DNA from: Mogibacterium sp.
Lineage (GTDB): Bacteria > Bacillota > Clostridia > Peptostreptococcales > Anaerovoracaceae
Length of the DNA stretch: 64,000 bases
Direction of reading: 5' to 3'
Assembly: GCA_017403955.1 (NCBI GenBank)
Contig: JAFRDH010000007.1
Coordinates: 186,001 to 250,000, forward strand
The notes below the pieces were generated by a model that saw only the letters and a list, made by a program, of their open reading frames with translations, was not told the origin of the DNA and did no database searches. A program made the position numbers and the translations under genes. Shown here piece by piece: positions 1-8,660 of the stretch. Numbering within the stretch: the stretch's first letter is position 1; the number at the start of each line of letters is the position of its first letter.

Positions 1-1518
1 GCATCGATCCTCAAAGAGGCTCACAATGCATTACTCAGTTCCGGCAAAGTGACCAAGTCTGAGGCGTGGAAAGACTTCGTTGAAAACACGATCTCTTACT
101 ATACGATCATCGAAAGTATCGTTCCGGGCGTTCTCGGAGATGATTCCGGCTACGGGCTCCCGGAGGAACTCGCGGAAGCAATCAAGGGAGAGTCGCTTGA
201 TCCTGAAGGTCTCAGGTGCGATCTCAGGCCATATCAGGTCATGGGAGTCAAATACATCCTTCATCAGAAGAATGTCCTGCTCGGTGATGAGATGGGGCTC
301 GGCAAAACCATCGAGGCGATTGCGACTATGGTCTGCCTCAGAAATACCGGTGCGACGCATTTTCTTGTCGTATGCCCGGCGAGCGTTCTTTCGAATTGGT
401 GCCGTGAGATACATAAGCATAGTGATCTCAAGGTGACGAGGATACATGGGGCAGACAAAGAAAGTGCGATCAGGATATGGAAACGCAGGGGCGGCGTCGC
501 GGTCACGACTTACGAAACGACCGGACATTTCAATTTCCGCAGGAATCAGCGGCTCGATCTTCTGGTCGTTGATGAGGCCCATTACATCAAAAATTCAGGA
601 GCACAGCGTACGAAGAATGTCAGATCTATCTGTGAATATGCTGACCGTCTGCTTTTCATGACCGGAACAGCGCTTGAGAACAGGGTCGATGAGATGATCT
701 CGCTTGTGTCAGTTCTCCAGCCTGCAACTGCTGATTCGATCCGGAGCCTTGCGTTCATGTCGACTGCGCCGCAGTTCCGTACTGCTGCAGCACCTGTTTA
801 CTACAGGCGAAAGCGAGATGATGTTCTTCAGGAACTGCCTGATCTCATCGAAACAGAAGAATGGTGCGAGATGGGTGCGGAGGAAGAACGTGCCTACGAG
901 GAAGCCGTTCTCTCGAGGAATTTCATGGAGGTAAGGAGAGTTTCCTGGAACGTTGATGATCTCAACGATTCATCCAAGGCAAAGCGGCTTAAGGAAATCA
1001 TCGAAGAAGCCAGGGAAGACGGCAGGAAGGTGATCGTTTTCTCTTTCTTTCTTGATACGATAGACCGGATCAGGAACATGTTGGGCAATAGCTGCTACGG
1101 TCCGATAAACGGGTCTGTTTCACCTGACAAAAGGCAGCAGATCATCGATGAGTTCGAGCGTTCTCCGGACGGAAGTGTATTGGTTTCTCAGATCATGTCA
1201 GGAGGTACAGGCCTCAACATCCAGGCAGCCAGCGTTGTCGTTATATGCGAGCCTCAGTTCAAACCTTCGACAGAGAACCAGGCCATTTCCAGAGCTTACA
1301 GGATGGGCCAGTCCAGAAATGTACAGGTCTTCCGTCTGCTCTGCGAATCCACAGTAGACGAGAAACTCACTGAAATGCTCGCTAATAAACAGGCTGTTTT
1401 CGATGCTTTCGCGGACAGGTCTGCGGCAGCAGAAGAGAGCTTCGCGATAGACAGCAAGACATTTGCTCAGATCATCGAAGAGGAAATAGAAAGAATCAAA
1501 AAGAAACATATGGTATAA
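1..1518 (+). CDS. SNF2-family helicase-like ATPase, 5'-truncated by the window edge
   Basis: The reading frame is open from base 1, so the start lies outside the window; a GTG at 49 is inside the gene and is probably not the true start. The visible part carries an almost complete SNF2/RapA-type superfamily 2 ATPase core: motif I GDEMGLGKT near 283-309, the DEAH box at 571-582, motif III as MTGTALEN near 658-681, and in the second lobe SGGTGLNIQ (about 1198-1224) and the arginine-finger motif QAISRAYRMGQ (about 1279-1311). Proteins of this family use ATP to move along DNA and displace or remodel bound proteins such as RNA polymerase. The C-terminus is short after the helicase core. Whether an N-terminal SWIM or other domain is present cannot be seen. 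The exact target is unknown. Confidence 0.93.
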   Translation, partial: ASILKEAHNALLSSGKVTKSEAWKDFVENTISYYTIIESIVPGVLGDDSGYGLPEELAEAIKGESLDPEGLRCDLRPYQVMGVKYILHQKNVLLGDEMGLGKTIEAIATMVCLRNTGATHFLVVCPASVLSNWCREIHKHSDLKVTRIHGADKESAIRIWKRRGGVAVTTYETTGHFNFRRNQRLDLLVVDEAHYIKNSGAQRTKNVRSICEYADRLLFMTGTALENRVDEMISLVSVLQPATADSIRSLAFMSTAPQFRTAAAPVYYRRKRDDVLQELPDLIETEEWCEMGAEEERAYEEAVLSRNFMEVRRVSWNVDDLNDSSKAKRLKEIIEEAREDGRKVIVFSFFLDTIDRIRNMLGNSCYGPINGSVSPDKRQQIIDEFERSPDGSVLVSQIMSGGTGLNIQAASVVVICEPQFKPSTENQAISRAYRMGQSRNVQVFRLLCESTVDEKLTEMLANKQAVFDAFADRSAAAEESFAIDSKTFAQIIEEEIERIKKKHMV

Positions 1519-1519
1519 T
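1511..1519 (+). promoter_or_regulatory. Extended -10 promoter element, TGgTATAAT
   Basis: A perfect TATAAT preceded by TGn overlaps the stop codon of the SNF2 gene, 41 bases before the next ATG. No convincing -35 box is seen at the usual distance, which extended -10 promoters can lack. It would give the following Fe-S protein gene its own promoter. Confidence 0.4.
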
Positions 1520-1560
1520 TCAGGGGTAAAGGGTGTTCGCAGGAGACAGGGGGTAATGAC

Positions 1561-2406
1561 ATGTATCCATCAGAGAAGATCGTAAAGGAATGCTTGTCGC
1601 TTTTCACAAGTTGTGATGGCAATATCGTTGATGTTCCGGGGGTTGGAAGGACGGTCTTGTACGAGGAGCCGCTTATCGGTTTTGCATCAGCTTCCGATGA
1701 TATTTTTACTACCTTTTGCCGTGAAGGAGTCGTCGGGCCGAATTACATGGCTCCTTCCGGATGGCTTCCTTCTGCCAAGACAGTGATCGCCTTTTTCCTG
1801 CCTTTTTCGGATGCTGTTCGTGTCAGCAACAGGGCGGATATGCTGGAGCCTTCGATCGAATGGCTGTATGCCAGGATAGAGGGGCAGGAATTCATCGGTA
1901 ATTACATGAGATCCATTGACCGGTTTCTGGCGGACAAAGGCATAGCGTCATGTGTGCCGAGTCTGGATGAACGTTTTGGCGTCAAAATCGAGACGATTGA
2001 GAGAGGCAACGGACCGGATTTTCATGCGGACAGCAAATGGTCCGAAAGACATGCAGCGTATGCAGCGGGGCTTGGGACCTTCGGCCTTTCGCGGGGCCTG
2101 ATAACCACCAAAGGCATGGCCGGGCGTTTTGCCAGCATAATCATTTCGGAAGAGATCGAACCGACGCCGCGCGGTTATACGGGTATCGATGACTATTGCG
2201 TCAAGTGCGGTGCATGCATGAGAAACTGTCCTGCACAGGCGATCTCACTTGAATACGGCAAGAACAACATGAAGTGCAACGAGCACGTTGAGAAAATGAA
2301 GGCCAAATTCTCCCCGCGCTATGGCTGCGGTAAATGTCAGGTCAAAGTGCCTTGTGAGACAATGGCACCCGGCTTGCGAAGGAGAGCTTCACATACAAAC
2401 GACTAG
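1561..2406 (+). CDS. QueG-like 4Fe-4S double-cluster protein (epoxyqueuosine reductase-related)
   Basis: This 281-residue protein has a ferredoxin-type cluster motif C-x2-C-x2-C-x3-C-P at residues 213-224. Further cysteines at the C-terminus (CGKC and VPC) suit a second 4Fe-4S cluster. The layout matches the family of small epoxyqueuosine-reductase-like proteins, which carry the iron-sulfur half of QueG. True QueG is longer and binds cobalamin while reducing epoxyqueuosine in tRNA wobble-base modification, so I do not assign the symbol. A reductive or electron-transfer role in the cytoplasm is the safest reading. The start at 1561 follows a G-rich stretch. The gene stands alone, with about 40 bases before the next gene. 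Confidence 0.8.
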   Translation: MYPSEKIVKECLSLFTSCDGNIVDVPGVGRTVLYEEPLIGFASASDDIFTTFCREGVVGPNYMAPSGWLPSAKTVIAFFLPFSDAVRVSNRADMLEPSIEWLYARIEGQEFIGNYMRSIDRFLADKGIASCVPSLDERFGVKIETIERGNGPDFHADSKWSERHAAYAAGLGTFGLSRGLITTKGMAGRFASIIISEEIEPTPRGYTGIDDYCVKCGACMRNCPAQAISLEYGKNNMKCNEHVEKMKAKFSPRYGCGKCQVKVPCETMAPGLRRRASHTND

Positions 2407-2448
2407 TCTGCGTTTCTCACAACTCAGATACACAGGAGGATCACTGGA

Positions 2449-3519
2449 ATGAACAGAAAAATCAAATATCTGATTTTGGTCATCTGCCTTGTATTTACAC
2501 TTATCATCGGTGGAGGCTGCGGGAGCGGTGATCCTGCACCGGCCGATACTGACACAGATACAGTCACTGAAACGATAGAGGACACCACCTGCATCGAAAA
2601 CACTTCAGATTCGTTCGATAATGCGTCGGAAGTTGCGGATACGGGCAGCAATTCCGGTATCAAATACGATCAATCGGCTTTTCTCGCAAAACTGCCTGAA
2701 TGGAACGGACAGCCGTATTGCGAAGTCAATAACAATAAACCGGATTTCAGCGAAAATGAGATCTGGAAAGTGACCCAGGAGTCGCTTGATCCGCTTGACT
2801 CGCTCGGAAGATGCGGCACCGCGAATTCCTGCATTGGTCAGGACGGTATGCCGACTCAGCCTCGCGGGAATATAAGCGAGGTCCACCCGACGGGCTGGCA
2901 CTCAGACTCCTATGATGATGTTGAAGGCGGCAAACTGTATAACCGCTGTCATCTCATAGCGCACAAGCTTTCGGGGGACGATGCAGTCCCGCGCAATCTG
3001 ATAACCGGCACAAGCTACATGAACAGGCAGGGTATGCTGCCGTTCGAAGATGAGATTTATGAATATGTCAAGGGCACCGGCAATCATGTGATGTACCGGG
3101 TGACTCCTTGTTTCAAAGGAGACGATCTTGTGGCGCGCGGCGTTCACATGCAGGCGATCTCTGTTGAAGACAGCGGCGAAGGCCTTGCATTTAATGTCTT
3201 TTGCTACAACGTCCAGCCGGGGATCGAGATCGATTACAGCACAGGCGACAACAGGAGATCATCTTCTCCTGAATATGATCAGGGCAGCTATGAGCGGAAT
3301 GATGAGGACGATACGAATCATTTTGCCGCCGGAGAAGACACAAAAGACGAGTCTTCACCTGTCATGAAATATGTCCTGAACACAGGCACAAAGAAATTCC
3401 ATCATGAATGGTGCAACAGCGTCGATCAGATGAAAGACAAGAATAAAAAGGAAGTAGAAGCAACCAGAGATGAGATAATGGCAGATGGCTACAAACCATG
3501 CGGAAACTGCCATCCATAG
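2449..3519 (+). CDS. DNA/RNA non-specific endonuclease lipoprotein with C-terminal Ada-like metal-binding tail
   Basis: The 356-residue product begins with a signal peptide ending in GGGC (Cys24), so it is probably lipid-anchored outside the membrane. An Asp/Thr/Glu-rich linker follows. The central part (about residues 80-260) is a DNA/RNA non-specific endonuclease domain. The catalytic DRGH-type motif appears as NRCH (residues 165-168), with NLITGT and ARGVHMQA downstream, as is normal for the Firmicutes branch. The last 50 residues (KKFHHEWC...GYKPCGNC) form a small Cys/His module seen behind many such nucleases and resembling the Ada metal-binding fold. It probably digests extracellular nucleic acid for nutrition or DNA uptake. 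A strong AGGAGG site sets the start. A terminator follows. Confidence 0.88.
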   Translation: MNRKIKYLILVICLVFTLIIGGGCGSGDPAPADTDTDTVTETIEDTTCIENTSDSFDNASEVADTGSNSGIKYDQSAFLAKLPEWNGQPYCEVNNNKPDFSENEIWKVTQESLDPLDSLGRCGTANSCIGQDGMPTQPRGNISEVHPTGWHSDSYDDVEGGKLYNRCHLIAHKLSGDDAVPRNLITGTSYMNRQGMLPFEDEIYEYVKGTGNHVMYRVTPCFKGDDLVARGVHMQAISVEDSGEGLAFNVFCYNVQPGIEIDYSTGDNRRSSSPEYDQGSYERNDEDDTNHFAAGEDTKDESSPVMKYVLNTGTKKFHHEWCNSVDQMKDKNKKEVEATRDEIMADGYKPCGNCHP

Positions 3520-3532
3520 ATATGTATTCAAA

Positions 3533-3583
3533 CCGGATCTTCAAAGGCTCCAGCGCTTTCGGGGTCCGGCTTTTGTATTTTTA
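3533..3583 (+). terminator. Intrinsic terminator after the nuclease gene
   Basis: CCGGATCTT (3533-3541) pairs with the GGGGTCCGG arm (3561-3569, some G-T pairs). An inner AAAG/CTTT stem lies within it, and a T-rich run (CTTTTGTATTTTT) follows. It ends the nuclease unit. It starts 13 bases past the stop codon. Confidence 0.6.
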
Positions 3584-3651
3584 ATATTAGTTTTGACAAG
3601 ACCAGGACCATTTGAATATGTAACAATAAATCGATCAAAGGAGATAATCGT

Positions 3652-3770
3652 ATGAACAGAGCAGATAGAGCAGACCATGTGTCCGGGCTTGCAGAACAGC
3701 GGCTGAAATAGCTGAGAAGTATTGCTCTGATGCCTGGCCCACGCATGAGACGGAATCTGTTACGGGTTAA
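3652..3770 (+). pseudogene. Possible broken small ORF in the 3520-3883 gap
   Basis: The 364-base gap between the nuclease and hydrolase genes holds little besides the terminator and this item. AAGGAG at 3638-3643 sits 8 bases before an ATG that opens a 19-codon frame ending at TAG 3709-3711. In the frame shifted by one base, 3702-3770 reads on for 22 codons (AEIAEKYCSD...) to a TAA. The good ribosome site and the switch between adjacent open frames suggest a small gene broken by an indel, or a leader peptide. I recognise no family, and chance is not excluded. A lone TATACT at 3820-3825 is the only promoter-like sequence before the next gene. Confidence 0.3.
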
Positions 3771-3883
3771 TCAAATATATACATCAATACACTTTCAATG
3801 GTAAAATTTCATTGTGAATTATACTGTTGATTTGGCGATGCTTCAATCATTTGGGCTCTGCCCGGAAAGCGAGGATGATCATT

Positions 3884-4828
3884 ATGCTTCATGAAGTTAG
3901 TTTTGATTCGTATAACAAGAGAGATAAAGTATTTGGCTGGGTATATGTTCCTGCAGCAGAACCTGTAGGCATCATCCAGCTCGTTCATGGCTTTGGCGAG
4001 CATTCACGCAGATATTTACATATGATCGTCAAGTTCATGGATGCGGGTTTCATCGTAGCAGCAGATGACCATGTCGGTCACGGCAAGACAGCTATGGAAA
4101 ACAATTGCTGGGGAGACTGGGGAGACAAAGGTCCTCACACTATGATGGAGGACGAGTATTCGCTGACCAGACTGGTCAAGGAGATGTATCCGGGACTTCC
4201 TTATTTCATGTTCGGACACAGCATGGGCTCATTCATTGCAAGAGACTATATCACCAAGTACGGTGAGGAGCTTGACGGCGTGACTATCTGCGGAACTTCC
4301 GGAGTTTTCCCGGGACTCGACAACAGCATCGATTACATCAGGAAGCTCGTTGACGCCGGCAAAGGCGAGGAGGCTGATCCGGATGTCGGAAGCGTTATGA
4401 TGGGTTGGATGTTCGCCCGCTGCGACGAGGGCGTTAAGCTCGGAAATGAGTGGATATGCCATAGTCCGTATGTACAGAAAGACCATGCGGAGGATCCGTT
4501 CGATGCTTTCACAAAGCCGACAAGCAACCGTTCGTTCCTTGATTTCTGCGGAATGATCGAATGCATCACAGGTCCTGAGTGGGCTGCAAAAGTTCCGCCT
4601 GAACTTCCGATCTATAATATCGCGGGAGACCAGGACCCTGTTGGCCAGTACGGCGAAGGGGTTTATCAGGTATCCAACTGGCTCACAGCAGCCGGATGCG
4701 ATGTCGTTACCAACCTTTATCCGGGTTACCGCCATGAGATCCACAATTATGATGATCTTAAAGATGAGGTCGAAGAAGGTATCATCGACTTCTTCTACAG
4801 CTGCATAATAGACGTTGAATTTGAATAA
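3884..4828 (+). CDS. Alpha/beta hydrolase, monoacylglycerol lipase/lysophospholipase type
   Basis: The product (314 residues from this start) is a serine alpha/beta hydrolase of the lysophospholipase (PldB-like, COG2267) group. It shows the oxyanion-side motif HGFGEHSRRY near the N-terminus, the nucleophile elbow GHSMGS, a late acid in GDQDPVG and the catalytic His in GYRHEIHN. There is no signal peptide, so it should act in the cytoplasm on acylglycerols, lysophospholipids or similar esters. The frame extends upstream to a TTG at 3827 and an ATG at 3875. I chose ATG 3884 because GCGAGG lies 9 bases before it. The gene is 27 bases from the cyclase-family gene and probably shares its transcript. 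Confidence 0.88.
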   Translation: MLHEVSFDSYNKRDKVFGWVYVPAAEPVGIIQLVHGFGEHSRRYLHMIVKFMDAGFIVAADDHVGHGKTAMENNCWGDWGDKGPHTMMEDEYSLTRLVKEMYPGLPYFMFGHSMGSFIARDYITKYGEELDGVTICGTSGVFPGLDNSIDYIRKLVDAGKGEEADPDVGSVMMGWMFARCDEGVKLGNEWICHSPYVQKDHAEDPFDAFTKPTSNRSFLDFCGMIECITGPEWAAKVPPELPIYNIAGDQDPVGQYGEGVYQVSNWLTAAGCDVVTNLYPGYRHEIHNYDDLKDEVEEGIIDFFYSCIIDVEFE

Positions 4829-4855
4829 AAAGAACAGAAAAGGGAGGACTGACAG

Positions 4856-5608
4856 ATGTATAAACTCTGGAATATTTTGGATGAATTACGTGACCTGAAG
4901 TGGGTAGAGCTTTCGCATGAACTCGATAATGACAGTCCTTACTGGAGCGGGATCCCTGAAGGAAGTGTGGAACTTGGCAAAACTGTATTCGAATGGGGAA
5001 ACCCGATGCTTGAATGCACGATACAGACCTTCAAATTCCCTGGTCAGCTCGGAACACATATAGATTTTCCGGGACACTTTATCAAAGGTGCAGCTCTGTC
5101 TGATGAGTACGGAGTGAGAAACGGAGTATTCCCGCTGTGCGTAGTAGATATCACAGAGAAGGTCAAAGAAGACGTTCACTACGCGGTCACTGCTCAGGAT
5201 ATCATGGACTATGAAGAAAAATACGGCCCGATCCCTGATGGCGCTTTTGTTGCGATCCGTACTGACTGGTACAAGAACTGGCCGGATATGAACGCTCTTT
5301 CAGGCGTTGCTGAAGACGGAAGCGAGAACTTCCCGGGATGGTCTCTGGAAGCACTCAAGTATATCTATGAGGTCAGAAATGCAGCAGCTAACGGCCACGA
5401 AACACTCGATACCGATGCTTCGGCGGAGGCAGAGAAAGCCGGCGACCTGGCTTGCGAGAGATATGTACTTTCCAAGGGCAAGCTCCAGATCGAGGTTCTC
5501 CGCAATCTTGATCAGGTGGCACCTGCAGGCGCTATCCTCATAGCTGCATGGCCGAGGATCAAAGAAGCGACCGGAATGCCGGTTAGAGTATTCGCAATCA
5601 CAGAATAA
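4856..5608 (+). CDS. Cyclase-family (kynurenine formamidase-like) metal-dependent hydrolase
   Basis: The 250-residue protein carries the family signature as QLGTHIDFPGHF, the metal-binding H-x-D-x3-H set of the putative cyclase / bacterial arylformamidase family. ELSHELDNDSPYWSG near the N-terminus is also typical. Characterised relatives hydrolyse N-formylkynurenine or cyclic and amide substrates with bound zinc or manganese. The substrate here is unknown and no tryptophan-degradation genes are nearby. It lies between an esterase and the AmmeMemoRadiSam genes with short gaps (27 and 29 bases), so the four genes may form one small-molecule modification operon. GGGAGG precedes the ATG. Confidence 0.85.
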   Translation: MYKLWNILDELRDLKWVELSHELDNDSPYWSGIPEGSVELGKTVFEWGNPMLECTIQTFKFPGQLGTHIDFPGHFIKGAALSDEYGVRNGVFPLCVVDITEKVKEDVHYAVTAQDIMDYEEKYGPIPDGAFVAIRTDWYKNWPDMNALSGVAEDGSENFPGWSLEALKYIYEVRNAAANGHETLDTDASAEAEKAGDLACERYVLSKGKLQIEVLRNLDQVAPAGAILIAAWPRIKEATGMPVRVFAITE

Positions 5609-5637
5609 TTTGTATAGATAAGAAAAGAGGTAACCAT

Positions 5638-7023
5638 ATGTCAGTGATCGCAGGTTTTATGGTGCCGCATCCGCCGATGATAGTTCCGGAGATCGGAAGG
5701 GGCAGTGAGGCTGAGATCGAAGAGACGATCCGTGCCTATGAAACTGTCGCTGATGAGATCGCAGCACTCCGTCCGGATACGATTATTATCACAAGTCCGC
5801 ATGTCGTCATGTACCGGGACTACTTTCATATCTCGCCGGGCAAAGGCGCGAAAGGTGATTTTGCGCAGTTCAGAGCTCCGGGCGTCCGTTTTGATGAGAA
5901 GTATGACGCGGAACTGCGGTCGGAGATCTGCAGGCTCGCTGATGTAGAGGACTTCCCTGCGGGGACCCTGGGCGAGAGAGACGCAGAGCTTGATCACGGT
6001 ACTATGGTCCCGCTTTGGTTCATAAGACGCAGATACACTGAAGGAAAGATCCTCAGGATCGGTCTTTCCGGTCTTCCTCTGATCGATCATTACAGACTCG
6101 GAGAGATCATAAAGAAAGCCGCAGACGCATCTGAACGCAAAATAGTTTTCGTTGCAAGCGGAGATCTTTCACACAAACTCCAGCATTACGGACCGTATGG
6201 TTTCGCACCGGAAGGCCCGGTCTATGACGAGCGGATCATGGACGTTATGGGAAAAGCGGATTTTGGCGAATTGTTTGATTTTGACAGTTCGTTCTGTGAC
6301 AAAGCCGCTGAGTGCGGTCACAGGTCTTTTGTCATCATGGCAGGCGCGTTTGACGGGATGTCAGTCACAGCAAAACGTCTGTCGCATCAGGATGTCACCG
6401 GTGTAGGCTATGGAATATGCACATTCTATCCGGACGGTCCTGATGACAGCAGGCGCTTTCTGGATGCAAGGCTTGCAGAGATCGAAGAGGATCTGCGGAT
6501 AAAGCGTGAAGGGTCTGATGCATATGTCAGACTCGCAAGGAAGACTGTCGAGCATTATGTCAGAAAGCGTGAAGTCATCGGTGTTCCTGATGATCTGCCG
6601 GAAGAAATGCTGACGCGCAAAGCCGGCGTCTTCGTTTCGATCCATGAGCATGGGGAACTCAGAGGCTGCATAGGTACTATCGCGCCTATAAGGGAGAATA
6701 TCGCGAAAGAAATCATCAAAAATGCCATAAGCGCTTCGACAAGGGACCCGAGATTTTCGCCGATCACGCCGAAGGAGCTTCCGTGGCTTGAGATCAGTGT
6801 GGATGTTCTTGGCGAACCCGAGGATATAGATTCGATGGAACTGCTCGATGTCAAGAGGTACGGAGTCATAGTGACTTCCGGACATAAGAGGGGACTGCTG
6901 CTTCCGGATCTGGACGGAGTTGATACGGTCGAGCAGCAGGTCAGTATCGCGATGCAAAAGGGCGGCATCGGGAAGCGCGAGAAGTATGAGCTTCAGAGAT
7001 TTGAAGTGATTAGGCATTATTAA
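5638..7023 (+). CDS. amrA: AmmeMemoRadiSam system protein A: LigB-like domain fused to AMMECR1
   Basis: This 461-residue protein has two parts. Residues 1 to about 270 look like a class III extradiol dioxygenase (LigB/Memo-type) fold: the N-terminal GFMVPHPPMIVPE, then SPHVVMYRDYF, ELDHGTMVPLWF and SGDLSHKL supply the His/Asp/Glu set. Residues about 285-461 are an AMMECR1 domain with the signature LRGCIGT and STRDPRFSPIT. The family occurs with the radical SAM protein encoded next, as here 19 bases downstream, and with Memo-like proteins. The biochemical role of the AmmeMemoRadiSam set is not settled. Here the Memo/LigB and AMMECR1 parts are one polypeptide, which supports joint action. Confidence 0.9.
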   Translation: MSVIAGFMVPHPPMIVPEIGRGSEAEIEETIRAYETVADEIAALRPDTIIITSPHVVMYRDYFHISPGKGAKGDFAQFRAPGVRFDEKYDAELRSEICRLADVEDFPAGTLGERDAELDHGTMVPLWFIRRRYTEGKILRIGLSGLPLIDHYRLGEIIKKAADASERKIVFVASGDLSHKLQHYGPYGFAPEGPVYDERIMDVMGKADFGELFDFDSSFCDKAAECGHRSFVIMAGAFDGMSVTAKRLSHQDVTGVGYGICTFYPDGPDDSRRFLDARLAEIEEDLRIKREGSDAYVRLARKTVEHYVRKREVIGVPDDLPEEMLTRKAGVFVSIHEHGELRGCIGTIAPIRENIAKEIIKNAISASTRDPRFSPITPKELPWLEISVDVLGEPEDIDSMELLDVKRYGVIVTSGHKRGLLLPDLDGVDTVEQQVSIAMQKGGIGKREKYELQRFEVIRHY

Positions 7024-7042
7024 GCATTAGCGGGAGAGTTCG

Positions 7043-7903
7043 ATGGGACGCTGCGAAGTATGTTTCAGACATTGTGAAATACCTGAAGGCGGGCTGGGTT
7101 TCTGTGGTGCAAGAACTTGCAGAGACGGTCTTGTCACGGCTGCGAACTACGGCATCGTCACCTCGCTTGCACTCGACCCTATAGAAAAGAAGCCTTTGGC
7201 GAGGTTTCATCCATCTAGTATGATCCTCTCTGCAGGCAGCTACGGCTGCAATCTGAGATGTCCTTTTTGCCAGAATTATCAGATCTCGTGGTCTGACGAA
7301 GCCTTTGAATTTGCCCGCCGCGGTGAGTCGATCACTCCGGAGGAGCTTGTTTCGCTGGCAGGGTCTCTGAAGGGAAGAGGCAATATCGGCGTGGCTTTCA
7401 CGTATAATGAGCCGCTTATCGGATATGAGTTCGTCCGTGATACGGCAAAGCTCGTCCATGAGCAGGGGATGCTGAATGTCATGGTCACGAACGGGACAGC
7501 GGAACGGAGTGTGCTCCGGGAACTTGCGCCGTATATCGATGCTATGAATATCGATCTCAAGGGATTTACAGACAGATATTACAGCAAAGTCCTTGGCGGA
7601 GATTTTGATATGGTCAAAGCATTTATTGAAGAAGCCGTGCGGAATTGCCATGTCGAGCTGACTATACTGATCGTTCCGGGTGAAAATGATACAGACGAAG
7701 AAATGCGGGAGATGACGGAATGGATCGCAGGGCTGACCGGTCAGGAAGGCAGGCCTGCGGGACGGGAGATACCGCTTCACATTTCGAGATTCTTCCCGCG
7801 TTTCCATATGAATGACCGTAGTGCTACTTCCGTCAGACATATTTACCATCTCGCGGAAGTAGCGCGGGAGCAGCTCAAATACGTATACACAGGCAATTGC
7901 TGA
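7043..7903 (+). CDS. amrS: AmmeMemoRadiSam system radical SAM enzyme
   Basis: The 286-residue protein has a radical S-adenosylmethionine core with the cluster motif C-x3-C-x2-C in GCNLRCPFCQN, preceded by SAGSYG. A C-rich N-terminus (MGRCEVCFRHCEIPEGG) is typical of this family, as are FTYNEPL, MNIDLKGF and HISRFFPRF. It is the partner of the LigB-AMMECR1 fusion directly upstream. The reaction is unknown; relatives are often misnamed pyruvate formate-lyase activase. GGGAGAG lies 6 bases before the ATG. A bulged hairpin after the stop codon probably ends the transcript. Confidence 0.92.
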   Translation: MGRCEVCFRHCEIPEGGLGFCGARTCRDGLVTAANYGIVTSLALDPIEKKPLARFHPSSMILSAGSYGCNLRCPFCQNYQISWSDEAFEFARRGESITPEELVSLAGSLKGRGNIGVAFTYNEPLIGYEFVRDTAKLVHEQGMLNVMVTNGTAERSVLRELAPYIDAMNIDLKGFTDRYYSKVLGGDFDMVKAFIEEAVRNCHVELTILIVPGENDTDEEMREMTEWIAGLTGQEGRPAGREIPLHISRFFPRFHMNDRSATSVRHIYHLAEVAREQLKYVYTGNC

Positions 7904-7934
7904 AAACTCAAGGAATGTAATTCTTGAAGTTTTC
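7902..7934 (+). terminator. Bulged hairpin after amrS, probable terminator
   Basis: GAAAACT (7902-7908) pairs with AGTTTTC (7928-7934), and the inner CAAGGAA/TTCTTG arms pair with bulges. The T-run is inside the right arm, which is less ideal than a classic terminator. It starts at the amrS stop codon. Confidence 0.45.
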
Positions 7935-7984
7935 TGCTGAAATATGTAAAATGCATCACATAACGTGAAAAAGGGGACAGGGCT

Positions 7985-8641
7985 ATGAGGGATTTTGTTA
8001 AAGACGCATCTTTTGATGCGGATCGCCATCTGGGCATACTCGAGGTCCATTATCCGGACAGCGCCGAGTGGGACACAGATGCGTTCAACGAACTCAAGGA
8101 AAAAGAACTTGAACTGATCAGAGAAGAAGGCAAAGAGTATGACCGTGACACATGGTTCAGGCAGGAGCCTTACTTCAGATATTTCAGAAAGTTCAAAAAG
8201 ACAAGCCCTGTTATGATGCAGGTCGAGTCATTCCTGCTCAAAGGACGTCCGTTTCCAGAAGGAAGATATACAAATGCGGTCGCGTTCCTTACTGAGCTGA
8301 AGACAAGGTGCCTGCTCGGCTCCCATGATGCGGATATGATCGAAGGAGATCTTCTGATATATACTGAAACAGAAAAGACTCCTTTCCCGAGTATCCACGG
8401 TGGAGAGGCACACAGCTATCCGGGTGATGTGACATGCAGAGATGATATCTCTGTAGTGGTCAGTATGATCGCCGGTGCTGATGCCAGAACTTGTCTGAAT
8501 GAGGATTCGAAACACATTCTGTATTTCGCATTCGGTACACCCGGAATGGAACTTGATACGATCAAAGGGTATTTAGAGCAGGTAGATGAGTATGTCAAGG
8601 TGCTTGCACCTGCAGCAGTTACAGAAATGCATCTGTTTTAG
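7985..8641 (+). CDS. Solo B3/4 (PheRS beta editing-like) domain protein
   Basis: The 218-residue protein resembles the free-standing B3/4 domains (COG3382) related to the tRNA-recognition/editing module of the phenylalanyl-tRNA synthetase beta chain. ESFLLKGRPFPEG followed by TELKTRCLLGSHDAD matches the usual start of that fold. CRDDISVVV and the late STOP-side beta segments also fit. Members probably bind or hydrolyse mischarged aminoacyl-tRNA, but this is not proven. AAAGGGGACAGGG lies just before the ATG. The gene is 19 bases from the potassium transporter gene. No synthetase gene is nearby. Confidence 0.65.
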   Translation: MRDFVKDASFDADRHLGILEVHYPDSAEWDTDAFNELKEKELELIREEGKEYDRDTWFRQEPYFRYFRKFKKTSPVMMQVESFLLKGRPFPEGRYTNAVAFLTELKTRCLLGSHDADMIEGDLLIYTETEKTPFPSIHGGEAHSYPGDVTCRDDISVVVSMIAGADARTCLNEDSKHILYFAFGTPGMELDTIKGYLEQVDEYVKVLAPAAVTEMHLF

Positions 8642-8660
8642 CTGCCGGAGTTAAACAAAC

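Noticed and set aside
7010-8050. 346-codon open frame on the - strand
   Set aside because: It runs opposite to amrS and the B3/4 gene, both of which have conserved motifs and ribosome sites; the - strand product shows no recognisable family.
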